Of a stretch of 64,000 nt of DNA, positions 33,148 through 47,499 are shown piece by piece. The DNA comes from Ilyonectria destructans. Taxonomy: Eukaryota; Ascomycota; Sordariomycetes; Hypocreales; Nectriaceae. Position 1 is the stretch's first letter, and the number at the start of each line of letters is the position of its first letter. The notes under the pieces were generated by a model that saw only the letters and a program-made list of their open reading frames with translations, had not been told where the DNA came from and made no database searches. The translations under genes were made by a program, and so were the position numbers. The stretch is from NCBI GenBank assembly GCA_020740775.1, contig JAHEWK010000019.1, forward strand, positions 744,001 to 808,000, in the 5' to 3' direction.

Positions 33148-35956
33148 GATTAATCCCTATAGTAAGCACTAAAGAGGTAACTATAGCAGTTACTCTTATA
33201 GTAAGAGAGATTATTAACTAGAAGCTAGAGGAATATCTATAGCCTGCTAAGATTATTATATACTGCTAATAGATAGAGGTAATAAAAGCTCTAGTAGAGG
33301 AGTTTAAGTATAATACTTACTATTATAAAGTCGATATATATAATAGTAAAGTAGAGAAACTATAAGTTTAAATAAGCAGATTAAGGTAAGATTAGTATAG
33401 CAATAGAAGAGTAATTATAATAATAAATACACTTAGTCTCAATATTAACATCTCTAATATCAGTATAGTGCTGTATATTAAGATACTATTTAAGATAGCT
33501 AATTATATATAGTAAAGTAGGTAAGCTAGCTGAAATAGGCTGTAGAGTAAAGCTATTATTATCTAAGTGGATATTAAAGGTATATTAAAAAAATAGCAGC
33601 CTTTAGTAGTAGAAGATACTGCTACTAATAACTATATTAGCAGATAAATATACTGCTATATAGTTATAGATTTAATTATAGATAGATAGATAGATTAATA
33701 TAGATATAAAGAAGGAGAAGAACTATATAATATCTATTAGGCTTAAAGTAAAGCTATTAACCTAGAAGAATTAGATATCTTAGAAGATAAAAAAGAGGCA
33801 GATATATAGATATAAGAGTTAGATGTATAAGTAGCTAGAGATTAAGTAATTACTTATAGTATAAAGAAATAAAAGGAGTTTAAAGAGTTTAAATAGAGGC
33901 TATAGAAGTAAGGCCTTAATAGCTATATTTTTTATTAGTCTAAAGGGATTAGAGATTAAGTATATTCTGGGGTTTAATATACTAAAATGCTGGATATAGA
34001 TAATAAAAAAGAGCAGCCTTTAGTATTACTATTTAGATAGATAGATTCTAATAGCAGAATAAGGTTATAAAGAACTTTAAATACTACTTAAGTTATTTTA
34101 TACTATAGAAGCTATATAATATCTAGAAGGAAGATATAGTAAAGAGAGAATAGTGGAAAATATATAGCTGAATATGCTAGTATAAGGGGGTAATAATTTC
34201 TATAATTACCTATATAGGGACTTATATACCTAATAATATTAATCTGCTCTATAAGAAGTTTAAGTTTAAAGTGATATTTAGAGGCAGAATATCTATAAAG
34301 AAGAGAAGTAAGTAGGTATAGAGATAGATAGATAAGAGGGTTCTATAGGCTGGAGGAGATATATTAAATATTTATTAGGTATTTATATATATAGCAGATC
34401 TAAAAGAATAAAATATTGGTTTTTTATTTATTCTTTTATAAAATAAGGTAGTATATTATATCTATATTTAGAAATTCTTAAAAGCTATTATATAATTAAA
34501 TAGAGTATATAATCTGTTAGAAGATAACTCTATTTTATAAAACCTCTAATAGATTAATAGTCCCTAGTAGCTAATACTCTTCTTAATTACAGTAAACTTA
34601 ATTTTTATACTCTATATAATAGAGAGTACATTTAATTTAAAAGGTTAAAATAGATTTAATTTACCCTTAACTAATTAAAACTGCCCCCAGTATATACATA
34701 TTGCATAAGGAATAAAAAGTATTTATATATATAGTGGAAGTAAGCAGAGAATTTACTCAGCAAGCTATAAAATAATTTTCTGAATTTCCTAGATTAATTT
34801 CTTAGGCTGCACTACTAAGTTTATTACTAAGTCTATTTTTATATTCTTATACACTTTATACCAGTATAGTATAGAAACTGTTATTATATATTTACCTTAA
34901 CTTCAGTTTATTAGGCTACTTTATTAATAAAGTAATAGTAAGAATACTAAGTAATTATAAAGGTAATAAAGGAGGCAGCCTTATATAATTCTTATTAGAG
35001 AGTCTAGACTAACCTAATTAGGGAATTATTACACTCTTTAGAAAACTGTACTAATCTAAAAGAGGAAATTATTACAGTCTAGTAATAGCAGTCTGGATTA
35101 TTAAGCTTAATATACAGCTGCAATAGCAATATAGATCTTTTAAAATTGCATTTTTATATTCTTTAGGTATTAAACTTCCCAGGATAACTATATTAGATAA
35201 AAAGCTCTAGTTATAGCTCAGAATATTTACTACTAAATTAGCCTCTGGAATCTACCCCCAGTATTATTAAATTTACTCCTTTAGTAAGTAACTTCTGGAA
35301 ATTTAAGTTTACCCCCAGTATAAATTAAATCTACCTCTTATAATATAGGGCAAAATTAATTAATTCTACTGGATTTAATTTTAGTTTATAGAAGTAGGTT
35401 CTATAAGCTCCTTATTATACATCCGGATAACTATAAGTAATAGATTAACTTTATTATAATAGCTATTCCTACTGCTATTGTTAAAGTTAAAGGTTAGAGT
35501 TTCTCTATCTATAACTATATTAAGCTTCTATAGGTCAACTTCCACACATTTAATAACTAACTTAATTAATATATTTAAAGTGACTATAGCTGTAACTGCT
35601 ATAGTTAACACCAGAATTTAAATCTATAACACTCTATAATATATTTGTAAATATAGTATAGATATAGATACTGACTAATAACATTAATATAAAATAGATA
35701 GAAATAGATCTATTATATAAATAAATCTATATTATGGAATTTATAGAATAAAAACCTACTTTATCTAATAATAGTAATTAGTAGGTTATATCTATACCTT
35801 AGTAATATTAATATTTTTATTACTAGTCTATTAGAATTCTATCTAGCAACCTAATTACACCAGTATATAACTAATCTAGCCTATTATAGCTCTTAGTAAC
35901 TATACAGCTAGTAGTTAAGAAAAGCTCCTTATATTCAGCTGATATTAGTAGTATAA
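33148..35956. other. RIP-eroded repeat DNA, no recognisable gene
   Basis: Extremely AT-rich, dominated by TA dinucleotides, with no usable frame. Positions 35143-35256 match the diverged repeat at 7426-7530. Words such as ACCCCCAGTATA recur several times between 34680 and 35330, suggesting short internal repeats of a dead element. Confidence 0.6.
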
Positions 35957-37369
35957 TATTACAGCTCAGGTTAAGACCAGGCAGTTACAACTGGCAGAAC
36001 TATAACATACCCACTTTTCTTCTCTAATTAAGAATAGATTACTTAAATTACTACTGCAATTCTTATAATCTATTATAAAGAATTACTTAGATTACTATTA
36101 TAATCCTTATAATTCCTACAGTATATATATATATTCACTTAGTACTTTTATAAAGAGATAGCCTTATTAGCTATTAATATACTTAGTTATATTGAATCTA
36201 CTATTCTACTATTACCAGACTGTAATCTATATTACTTACTATGACATTCTGATCCACTCAATTATAAATACTACGCCACCGGACCTACCCTATACCCCTA
36301 GGCTAAACCCAACTATTACATATTAATAGCTCTTATTCAGTATATTACTATATCAACCTAAGTAATACCTTAAATCTGTTATTATAGCACCCGTAATACC
36401 CTCTGGGAGTTCAGCCTCCTCCTGAGACTGAACTCATAACCCACTTATCGACAATAATAGAGATCTCAACCTTATCGAAGAAAATAATAATAAAGAAGTC
36501 ACTATAAAAGACTTCAGAAAGCTCAAACAGTTTAACAAAGACCTGTCGGCACAGCTTAATAAACTCCTGACAGTATCTAAGATGTAACGGTCGTATTCTC
36601 TAGACTACTGTATATATAGTATAGAGTAGGCAAGAGGTAGGTTGCTGGTGGATAAACTGTAGGTTTATATTAGCAGATAGATTAGGGTATTACTTACTAG
36701 ATAAATATTACATCTGGTAATAGTTAAGTATAGTAATGTATAGTAAGTTAAGGTAATTAAGGTAATTAAGTTATATTAATAGCTAAGTAGCTGCCTATAG
36801 TAAATATATACTACTCAGTCGTCTATATACTAGGGTAATTAAGTGTAATTACTATATAAGTAATTATAATTATTAGTAATTAGAGGTAATTATAGGGTGA
36901 TTATATATAGCTAAACTATATTCCGTTTTGAAAGGCTGAGAAAAGTAGGGCTGCACCTGGGGCCTAATATAGGTTGCAGTCAGACTGTAATATAATATCT
37001 CCCCTCTAATAAATCTTATCTTAAGATTCTATAGTTTTATTATCTGTCTATTAATTCTATTTCCAGTAGGCCTAATTTACTCCTTAATTATTATAAATAA
37101 ACTGACAGTATATCCAGTTATACTGCTTAATATTATACTGCTTTATTCTATACTATTCAGACTATTAGTTATTATATTATACTATATTCTTTTTATTCTA
37201 AGTGGGGTTTATTCTATAAAATAATTAAGAAATTATCTTACTGTAGTAAATATATCCAGCGGGGTTATTCTTATAATAATTCTAATATTTCTATTGGGGT
37301 ATATATATAATTTTCTTATTATAATATTCTCTATATACTAACTTATAGGTAGTAAACTAAATAAATACT

Positions 37370-37720
37370 GAGTCTAATCGTTTAGAGCAAGAGGAGAAAA
37401 AGGCTGAAGAGCAAATAATAGCAGTGCAGGTTGCTCTAAATGAAGCGCTGAACCATTTGGTGCGTCTTTATTGCCAGAAGCATACACTGAAATCGAAGGG
37501 TGAGGAAATAGTGCGTTGCGGGCTTTAATCCTTAGATGAGTTAGAGGAGGCTGAGTAAAATAAGGCATCCGCCGAGGAGGTAGCCTATCTAGATGGCTCC
37601 TTTTGGGACTACTCTATGGAGGCTCAGGCTAGTCTGTAGGATTCCTTGGGGCTTGGTGACTTTATTCTTTCTGTAGAGTCTAAGGGGACTCCTCTGATTC
37701 CCTCTGGTAGTAAGTAAGAA
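37370..37720 (+). pseudogene. Antisense reading frame between pol and 3' LTR of the inner Gypsy
   Basis: On the plus strand, opposite to pol, the text reads NRLEQEEKKAEEQIIAVQVA, LNEALNHLVRLYCQKHTLKS, KGEEIVRCGL-SLDELEEAE, ending FWDYSMEAQASL-DSLGLGD. Only a few TAG/TAA stops break it. This coiled-coil-like pattern (charged helix, then R-x-L repeats, then an acidic tail) recurs in predicted fungal proteins of unknown role. Position and orientation match the antisense frame of the outer element. Confidence 0.55.
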
Positions 37721-37956
37721 TTCTAGAATCTATCCCAATATATATTTCCTGGAGTACTTCTTTATTTAAGGAAGTCTTTTAGTTTAGCTTAATAATATAT
37801 AAGGTATTTATAGGGTTTCTATATATCTTCTAATGGGTTGCAGTTTTTCTATCTTATAAGATATTTTATTTTATTATTTTCTCTTTTTATATTAAGGATT
37901 ATTTTAACTGTAAATTTCTAGTTATTCTTAACTTCTATTTCTTAATTATTATTCTA

Positions 37957-40900
37957 TATTTTAATATAAATAGTATCTGCTGCTAATTTAAGTAATAAAA
38001 TGTAAAAGATCGGATGGAGCTTAACCTTTAGTAGTAAGTCCAGTTTGTAGTTATTTTCTGAGATTTTTTCTAAAATTTTATAAGGTCTAATAAATTTAAA
38101 GTCCAATTTATTATTCAGCCTTTTTATTGTAATATTTTTTATTATAAGGTAGACTATATCTCCCTCCTGGAAGATTAGTCCCTTTAATCTTTTCTTATTA
38201 TAGTGTTTTTTCATTTAGTTACATATAAATTCCAGTTCTATACGTATTTCTTTATATAGCTATTATAGCTGGTCGGTAGTAAGAATTACTTTTATATTTA
38301 AGGGTCCTTCTCGTAATAATCTGTAGGTATTAGGGGTAAATCTAAAGTTAGTATAAGCTGGTATAAGCTTTATTATTTCTAAGGTGGATATATTGTAGGC
38401 CAGTTACACTATAGGCAGCTTCTAGACCCAGTTATCTTACTTATAGTTAATATAATACTGTAGGTACTATTTGACTATTTAGTTAAATCTCTCTATTTAG
38501 CCATCCACTTATAGTCTCCAAGCTATTATAAGCTTATAGTTTAATTCTATTTAAGCTATTAGTTCTTGCCAGAATTTAGATATAAATATTATTCCTCTGT
38601 TAGAGATAATCTCTATTGGCAATCTGTATATACTGATAATATTTCTTAAGAATATATAAGAAAGTTATTCTATATTAGTAGATTCTTAGTAGGGTAGGAA
38701 GTATAAGAATTTTATAAGTCTATCTATAATAACAAATATACTGTTATAGAGTACTCTAGTTATTAGGTCTTCAGATAGCAGGAGCTTAGTAATATAGTCT
38801 ATAGTGATAGATTCCTAAGGTTGTTATACTACTGGTAGTGGTTATAATTATCTATAAGGCTTATATTGTGGTGATTTTAACTTTTTGCATAGATTATATT
38901 CTTTAATAGTATCTAAGATAGCTTTCTTTATTTGGGGGAATGAGTATATTATCCTAAGCCTCTTAAGGGTTCTATTAATACCCTAGTGTCTATATACAGG
39001 ATATTTATAAACATCCTATACTAGTTATTATTATAGTTCTTTAGGGACCTATAATTATTCTATTTATTCTTCCTTAGGTAGTATATTATTATACTCCTGA
39101 ATTTCTTTTAGTAGTGAGTTATCTGGTTTTACTGTATATATCGCTATAAGTATTCTTCTGTTAAGCTTATCGATAAATCGTACTTTCTTTACCAGTTTTA
39201 GGGGCTATTAGGGTTCTATTTCTCTTTCTTTATAGATATTATATTATCTAAAGTCTGCTGGGTTGGTAATAAATTTCCAATAAAACCTAGTATATACTTA
39301 GTTAAGTGTGAGTTCTTATTTTTAGTAGTCCTTTATATATTCTTTGCTGAACTTAGGTATATATTCTAGGGGTATAAAGGCTTATTTCTTATGGGTAGGT
39401 ATTCTATATTAGTAGTTATACTCACGGGGGTATATAGCATTATTATTACTTCTAAAATAATAGTATTATCGTATTTTATTTTGCTATTTCTTACTTAGTG
39501 TTTCTAATAAGTCTTTATATATCCAGTTATTCTTATACTTATAGAGGTTAGCAATATATTTCTATTTAAGGTGTCCTTCTGGAGTTAGCTTAAGGAGTTA
39601 CTTATTCTCCTTTATAATACCGATATTAAAGTTAGATTATCAGCTAATAGCATCTACTCTGCTATTCTCCAATTCTTTTTTATAGATAATAATATAGTTA
39701 AATTCCAATAGATATTCTATATAGTAAAATTGCCTATTACTAAGTTCTTAGGTAGTTATAAAGTATAAGATATTCTTATAGTCAGTATAGATCTTAATCT
39801 TATATTTACTTTCTAAGAGGTAGTATTAGAATTCTTTAAATAAGTTAACTATTACAAGGAATTCTTTATTATAGATAGAGTAGTTAAATTCTACTCTGTA
39901 GAGTTTATATAAGTAGAAGGCAATTAGATATAATTTCCCGTTAATATCTCTCTATTCTATTTGGGATTTCAAACTAAAATTAGAGGAGTCTATTTCCAGC
40001 TTAACTTCTTTATTGGGGTTGAATATAATTAAGACTGGTTTGCTGAGAATTGCTTTTTTAATATTATTAAAAGCCTTCTGCACCTTAGTATTCTATCTGA
40101 AATCTACTTCTTTCTTTATAAGTTCTATAAGGGTATATCTAATACTTCTAAAGTTACAAATAAACTTTTAGTAGTAGTTAGTAAATCCTAAGAAGCTCTA
40201 TACTTCTTTAATATTATTAGATTTCAGCTAATCTTTAATAGCTTTAATTTTCTTTTAATCTATATAGATCTTATTTAGATAGATAGTATATCTAAAGAAG
40301 TCCACTTTATCTATATAGAACTTACTTTTCTTTAGTTTAATAAGGAGGTTTATATTCTGTAGTTTCTTAAGTACTATATAGATATATTCTATATATTCTT
40401 CTTCTGTATCAGAGAAGATAAGGATGTTATTAAGGTAATATATAATAAAGATATTGAGGTATTCTCTTAATATATTAGTAATTATCTGTTAGAAGGTTGC
40501 CAGTGTGTTAGTGAGTCTAAAGGGTATAACTAGATATTCGAAAAGTCTATATTTTATGCGGAAAGCAGTCTTCTATTTATAGATAAGGTTATAAGCTTCT
40601 TTAAGGTTAAGGGCTATAAACTACTTCTTACTATATAATTAATCCTTCAGTTTATTAATAAGTAGTAATAGTATTTAGTTCTTAATAGTGATATTATTAA
40701 GCTGTCAGTAGTTTATAATTAGTTATAATTTTCTATTCTTCTTTAGGATGAATATAACTGGGTATCCTACAGAGGACTTTAATATTCTGATAAATCCTTT
40801 TTTTAATATATCTTTAAGGTATTCTTTTAATATATAGAGTTAAACTTTATTAAGGTTATAAATTTTATAGAATTTAGCTATAATTCCATCTTTAAGTACT

Positions 40901-41570
40901 ATCTTATAATCCTATTAACTGTACTGGGGTAGATCTATTTCTGTTTCTTTAGTAAATAGCTTCTTATAGATACAGTAAGTAGGGGGTATATTTTTAAGTC
41001 TATTATCTGCTTCCTTATATTTCTTTATTTCTTATAGTTCTTTATTAAGCTTAGTAAATTATACTTATACTTATATAATAGTATAGTATATCTTATTATT
41101 TTAAGTATTATAGTATTTATATCTGGTACCTTAGGGTAGTAAAATATCTATTATATTATTGTATATTACTTTACTGGTACTATTACTAGTTAAAGTTTAA
41201 GATCTTATATTGTCGTCTGAATCCTATTTATAGAAGGAATAATTATTAATATTATTAAAGGTTATTTAGCCAGTCTTCTAATTAATTAGTAGGTTTACTT
41301 ATTACAGCTATAAATAGCCTAGAACCAAATTATATTATACTAAGAGAATAATATTAAAGAAGATACCTTTATTATATTTATTTATAAAAATTTTAAGGTA
41401 ATTAATCTCCCTAGTAATATATCTATTATTATAACTAAAACTTATTCCTTTAAGATTCTATATTCAATATAGATTCAATTTATTCCTCTATAGTAGCTCT
41501 AACTTATTTACCACTCTCAGGTAAAGATAGTTAAGTTCTATACCGCTATCTACCAGCGCAATATATCAGC
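37957..41570 (-). pseudogene. pol of the inner Gypsy
   Basis: The protease motif ALVDSGIEL near 41545 is intact. Reverse transcriptase has FIIYYLNNILIFS near 40430 (from YLDDILIF). RNase H ends near 39640 with ENSRVDAIS. The integrase C-terminal domain is the best piece (38214-37957): HYNKKRLKGLIFQEGDIVYL, then FIRPYKILEKISENNYKLDL and HPIFYILLLKLA, the GPFxI...HPVFH-type end of Gypsy integrases. The rest is full of TAA/TAG stops. Confidence 0.88.
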
Positions 41571-41649
41571 ATCCCTTAATTTATACCTGGATTTCCAAGC
41601 AATCCGTTTGTATACTTCCTGTAGTATATAGAGCTCTTACTGGGAGTTC

Positions 41650-44200
41650 TGCTTCTTCTAGCTCTTAGCCCGTCTGTTGCTCTATTACAGAGGGCGAGGA
41701 TGGTTTTTTGTCTGTGTTTGAACTACCTCATACTATTCTCAGTCTTCAGCTTGTCTGCCGGTTCGTTGTCAAAAGTTGAATCCATCTTTATACATTCTGC
41801 GGAAGCGGCTGTAGATAGTCCTTTTTTCTTAGCTGTACTCTGCGCAATCTTTATTGCTGCAATCTATTATAAATGTTTCTTTGTAAATATCGTTGGGTAT
41901 AGGGATAGATATATGTTTTTTTTTTATTCTTTATATATAGAGAGAACCTTTTTTTATCTTATATTCCTTCTTTATTTTCTATCTGCTTGATATTGCAGTA
42001 GTTTCATTTTATTGGCTGGGTGTAGGTTTTTCTTCCCTGGTCATCCCGAGCCAGCTCTCTATTTCCCTTCTTTAGGTGTCGTCGTTAGATAGTTCATTAT
42101 ATCCGGATTCTCCTGGTTGGAAGTATTTTCATTCTTGCAGGAAATATCTCCATTCTTCCTGCACTTAGTGCTAAAGGTGCACTTTGGTTTTTATATAGAT
42201 TCGGTATTTCTGGTATTAGCAATCCTAAGGGTCCTATAATCCTTATATATACTATTATAGAAATCTAATTATCTTAGCTTCCAGAATAGTAATATAATAC
42301 TTAGGGTATCTATTGGTATTTTTATAGTACTCTATATTATATTCCAGGTGTAGTTGGGTAATAGGAATTCCTAGTAGCCTTAGGGGGTAATAGTTATAAG
42401 TCTATTTATCCTTTAAGTGGTGGTAGTATTATAGATAGTAGTATAAGATTTATAAGATCTAGTTATATCCTTCCATACTGGGGTGGAGAATAGAGTTATC
42501 CCTAAACTCTCCTCTAGGTTCTACTATACAGTCTCTTACTTTATATCTTATTATTATATAAAGGTAGATAGGCTTATATCTTTTGGCATTCTGTTATTCC
42601 CTTATAAGTTATTAGTATATAGCTCCCTTATTTTCCTATTGTCATTTGCCTTACTTATTAAGCGTGGCCTTATCCTACTATGGTTTCTCTATTGCCATTT
42701 AGTCGGTTTCTTCTGGGGTGCTGGGTATGCCTTCCTCTGCATAAGAGTCCAGTCTTTCTTTATCGCTGGGGTTAGGGTATTCGTTCCTGATATCGTAGTA
42801 TTTATCACTTTCGTTCAGTATGGTTCCTGCTGTCTATTGCTGGTCTATCTAAGTGTTGTAGTCTTCCAGCTGTCTATTGGGGATGTCGTTTTGGGTGTCC
42901 GGTGCTTTCAGTATTCCTCTTCGGTAGGTTTCTAGTTGCTTTTCCTATTGTATTATAGCTATCATTCTTGGTCTGACTGCTATTGGTTTGATTATTAGTG
43001 GTTCTGGCACCGGTGTCCATTCTGTCAGTTTCTCCTGCCTATTTGCTTTTAAGGTAGGTTCTTCTGGGTGTAGTACTTTTGCTTCTTCTTGAGATAAGTA
43101 TTATTTTCAGCTGGATAGATATATAGGCCAGCTTGAGCCAGAGTGCTTATATACGCCTTATATTATAGCGATAGTTTATATTTATACCGCTATTTCTATT
43201 TCTTTCTGTCTTTAGATAGTATTTAACAATTATTATCCAGTAGGTATAGATTGGAATTATTATTCTTTCTTAGGCTTATAGTATTCTTATATAAAGTATT
43301 CCTTCTTATCGCAGTTATAGTATATAACATCCTTCTTATCTTGGGGCTGCCTTTATGCAGCTCCAAGTTCTATAGGTCCAGTGTGCATCCCCTAAGAGGT
43401 ATTTCCGCAAGAGTTACCCTACCGGCCACCTCTCTGTCCTCCACTATTCCCTTATTAGTTGGGGTAGTAGGGATTATATAGAGTATCTTAACCTCTTTAG
43501 CGTATTGCAGCTTTCTTTCTGTATCTTTTATACTGTTATTTATCAATTTTGACGGCTATAGTAATATATTCCGTAAGGGTATTAGGTCGGTCAGCTTTAT
43601 AGAGCTCGTCTTTAACCTTATCTTTCAGTCTTTAGTAGAATATTTCCATAAGTACCTCATCCTCCCAGTCCAACTTAAAGGCAACTCGTTAGAGTGTAAT
43701 AATATAGGCGGCAGTAGAATAGATTTATTTAAGTATATAAATTTTTACAGCTGCCTACCTTTCTTTATTAATTATTCCGAATATATCCTTAAGGGCTACT
43801 TTAAAGTTTTTCCAATCCACAAATAGATTAACTATATTTTAGTTCTAGTTGGCCTTATTATTATTAAGGAAATCTTTAAGGATAAATTTAAACTAATTCT
43901 TTATATCACTGGATATTAAATTGCTTATAAATAGCAGTTATAATTCTGTAGATACTAATTATTATAGATATTACTAAAAGTATCTTTTTATTCTAATAAT
44001 AAAGAGTATAATATTACTGGGTATTCTATTAAACTTTTCTAGTAGCAGTAGTTTTATTACTTCCCCTAGGTTATATTTAGTATTTCCGGCGACTGGTATT
44101 AGTATATTCTGCACTTACTGCTGCAGAGTGCAGACCAGATTATATAGCTGCTTAACTTCAGCTGCTATATTAATATTATTCGCTGGAGCTATATAGGCTG
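41650..44200 (-). pseudogene. gag and gag-pol linker of the inner Gypsy
   Basis: Minus-strand text near 43780-43540 reads VAFKLDWEDEVLMEIFY, LKDKVKDELYKADRPNTL and YITIAVKIDK, classic retrotransposon gag. A zinc knuckle follows near 43330-43262 as YNCDKKEYFI-EYYKPKKE (from a CCHC motif). Between about 43260 and 41650 lies a linker of about 1.6 kb with near-normal base composition. Its plus-strand open frames (41700-41990, 42483-42935) are shadows. Confidence 0.75.
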
Positions 44201-47200
44201 GTAGTATAGGTATATTACTTAGGGTAGCAGGAGTTTAGTTAGTTCTGGATATCTTAATAGTATAAAATATTACTTAATAGTTAATATAAGTAATCTTTCT
44301 AAATAAAAGCTATTAATATATAATAGTTATATTCTCTAGATTACTATATATATAGTATAGGGTAGGTAAGAGGTAGGTTACTAGTAGATAAACTGTAGGT
44401 TTATATTAGCAGATAGATTAGGATGTTACTTACTAGGTAAATATTATATCTAGTAATAGTTAAGTATAATAATATATAGTAAGTTAAAGTAATTAAGGTA
44501 ATTAAGTTATATTAATAGCTAAGTAGCTGCCTATAGTGAATATATACTATTTAGTCGTCTATATACTAGGGTAATTAAGTGTAATTACTATATAAGTAAT
44601 TATAATTATCGGTAATTAAAGGTAATTATGGGGTGATTATATGTAGCTAAACTATGTTCTATTTCGGGAGGCTGAGAAAAGTGGGGCTGCGCCTGGGGCC
44701 TGATACAGGTTGCGGCCAGGCCGTAACATAAGAACAGTACAGCTAATAAATAGAAGCAGATCGACCTTCTAAACGCTTAGTATAAGAACCTACTGGAATA
44801 TAATAACAAGCTGGTATAGGAACTTATCAGTTAGAAAAATATATATAAGAACTATATTAAAAACCTCGCTTTTAATACAGCTAGAGGTAAGAACGCTGGA
44901 GAAATCCTCAGACTATAACAGTCTGACCCCTATAATAGCTTAGCTACTAAACTCTAAGAATTCCTTATATAGCTTTAAGCCTACTAAATATACTATCCGA
45001 TGCAATTTATTACAGATAAAGCTAGGGTTCGATATAGAATGGGATTCCTTAAAGATAAAGCCTTGCGATAGTTTAAACCTATTATAAAGGACTATATTAA
45101 TAATGCCTATAACTAAAGAAAAGAAGAAACCAGAGCTATCTACAGAAGCTATAAAACCTTTAAATAGAAACTTAAAGTATCCTATAGATTCTAAGATAAG
45201 AAGCAGGTTGCAGAATAATAAATCCAGAAACTCCAATAAATAGAAGCTATATTTATATATACAGCTGAATACTGCAATTCTATATTATAGCTTAACTGGA
45301 CAGAAGAAGTCTATATAGTAAGCTTCTACTAAAGACTTAAGTTTAAAGTTAAGAATACTATAATTAAAAAAGATAAACCTATAACCTATAATAAACTTAT
45401 ATAACTTACAGTAGAAATTAATAATAGATAATTTAAAAAATAATAAGAAAAAAAGACTAAAAAGTCAGAAGGCATCTTATATATACCATCCTAAAAAAAT
45501 AAAAAAAAACCATTCTAACTACAGAAAGAAATACTAGAGTAATACCTCCTATAGAATAGCACCAGAACCTATAGAACTAAAAGCTATATAAAAAGATTAC
45601 TTAAAGATTAAGTACTAAAACTACAGAAAGATAGATTACTTTAAAAGTAAGTATTATACCTTAAAATCCAACTAGAAGTATAAGCCTATACTAGAAGGTA
45701 AGTAGATAAGATTTACTAACTACCAGCACCCCAACTACAATAAACTGCAAACTGCCATTCGCTCGAAGACCCTTACAATAGCCCGAGCTGGCTATAACAA
45801 CACCGGACTGACACCAGACACCTACTAACTGCCCACAGTCAGCCTCTACAAATCGAAAGGAACCCTTAAGGAAGAAGGGTACACCAATAAGCCGCTATAA
45901 GGAAAAAGATACTTCATCACCAAACCAACCAAGCCCAACTTAGAAGGTACCTGGAAAGAAGTAACCAACAACATCACAGACGACTATATTGCCTTCAGAC
46001 GAGCACATAACATACAGACGACCTGGAAACCAGTCCCCGAGCCAACTCGCAACAACAAGAAAGAATCGAATAACGAAACATCCCGCACTATAGCTATAGT
46101 GCGAAGAGGAGATACAATCCCGGACAGACAACCCAGACCTATTACACCACCCCCGACTAACTAAGAACGAGGAGCAAAGATATCCAAGAAATAAGAAGAA
46201 AAGGATAAGCTCCGCCGATACTTCTATACTAGAGAAGAAGGCACCCCCTGGATACATACAGGATAAGAAATAAGACTAGTAAGAAAGCTAGGACTTATAG
46301 TGGCCGACCAGAATATTATTGCCCCTGCTGATAAGTACTTAGAAATAGAGGATGAATAAGACTCTAAACCCAGCTATAAAGGATACTAAAGGTATAATAA
46401 CCTTAGGAACTAAATATAGAAGAACCCTATAGAGATATATAATAACCTTGTAAATAAATAATAAATACCTACTGCAACTAAACCTATCTATATTTGCGCC
46501 TATAATATATAATTAGGCTGCAACCTATACTATATAGCCCTAAAGAAATAAAAAGATAATAATCTAAGGATAGCAGTAATATACCCTAACTATAAGAAAA
46601 TCTTATAGGCTTTATATATTGTCTATAAGTGCCTAATATATAAAGAAGAAAAAATTTACTATAACTATTTTCCTATATAAATTAATAATATATCTATTTA
46701 GAATCTATACTTATAGAATAAGCTTAAGTACTTTTAAGTTACTAAATAGTATATAGGAGTAGGTATTATATAACTGGAGGATAAAGAAGATCTTTTCCCA
46801 CTAGAATATATAAACCTAAATAGTACTATTAAAAACTGTAAAATTAAAGAATACTATATATATAAATAACAGAAGATAAAAGAATAATATAAATATAAAA
46901 AAAAAGATATTCTTAAGTATATTACTATAAGAGTATTAAGATATAATAAACCAGACTGTATAGAATACAGCTAGAAGAATTAAAATAAGTTCTAATATAT
47001 TAAATTTATAATATACTGAAATTATAACTTTAGTAACTACAGAGGAACTAGCAGTCTTAACTGAGCCTAGAAGAGCAAGATAGAGGATTGGGAATATAGA
47101 GGGATAACCCCTAAATGCAGCAATAAAGAATCCATCTGGAATACCCAATCTTACTCGGCAAGAAACGAAATAACCTGCAATAAACCCATATACCCTACGT

Positions 47201-47499
47201 ACGGAATAGATATAAGAAAGACCTATCTATATATTAGGAAGATATATAAGGAAGGATTTAACTTTCCAACTCAAACTGGAACTAACTAAGCAGATTAAGC
47301 CTGATATTAATAAGTTAGAAATAGCTATAACAAATACTCCGAGATAGGACATTCTGTAGATAGCTGCTATATAAAAAACAATAAATGCTATCTGTAGAGG
47401 AGTAATAGATAGGTAATATATATAAGGAAGAACTACCTCTAATAAAAGCTCTATATATAATAAAATTAGTAATAAAAAGAAAGATACTTAAGCTGTAAG

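Larger units (their letters stand above)
36583..44728 (-). mobile_element. Inner full-length Gypsy/Ty3 retrotransposon, 8,146 bp
   Basis: The LTRs of 410 bp are 44319-44728 (5') and 36583-36992 (3') on the minus strand. Their outer ends are TGTAACGG (36583) and CCGTAACA (44728), so TG...CA. The target duplication TAAGA is exact at 36578-36582 and 44729-44733. The LTRs differ mainly by C/T and G/A changes, for example TGTAACGGTCGT against TATAATAGTTAT, the RIP signature. It interrupts the gag frame of the outer element, so it inserted later. Confidence 0.95.
36440..46300 (+). pseudogene. gag of the outer Gypsy, interrupted at 36582/44729
   Basis: Gag begins in about 36440-36582 (TIKDFRKLKQFNKDLSAQLN). 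It continues after the inner element from 44734: AFNTARGKNAGEIL, ARVRYRMGFLKDKAL, FKPIIKDYINNAYN and TYTAEY-type segments of retrotransposon gag. A degraded zinc knuckle follows near 45610 (YNYRKIDYFKSKYYTLK, cysteines mutated to Tyr). The linker at 45690-46260 is much less damaged, for example TIARAGYNNTGLTPDTY and TWKPVPEPTRNNKKESNNE. It supplied the capsid/nucleocapsid protein of the element. Confidence 0.8.

Noticed and set aside
32719..33221. Open frames of about 75 codons on both strands
   Set aside because: They fall in the LTRs and core of the TRIM-like element and repeat with the LTRs.
41700..43481. Plus-strand frames with hydrophobic segments that look like membrane proteins
   Set aside because: The minus strand here is the gag-pol linker of the inner Gypsy element; T-rich antisense DNA reads as Phe/Leu/Tyr and mimics helices.
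36578..44733. The paired 410-bp repeats as tandem duplications or a Starship border
   Set aside because: LTR ends, exact 5-bp duplication and a complete Gypsy gene order explain them; no DUF3435 tyrosine recombinase was seen anywhere.
44940..46257. Minus-strand hydrophobic frames
   Set aside because: They are shadows of the plus-strand gag of the outer Gypsy element.
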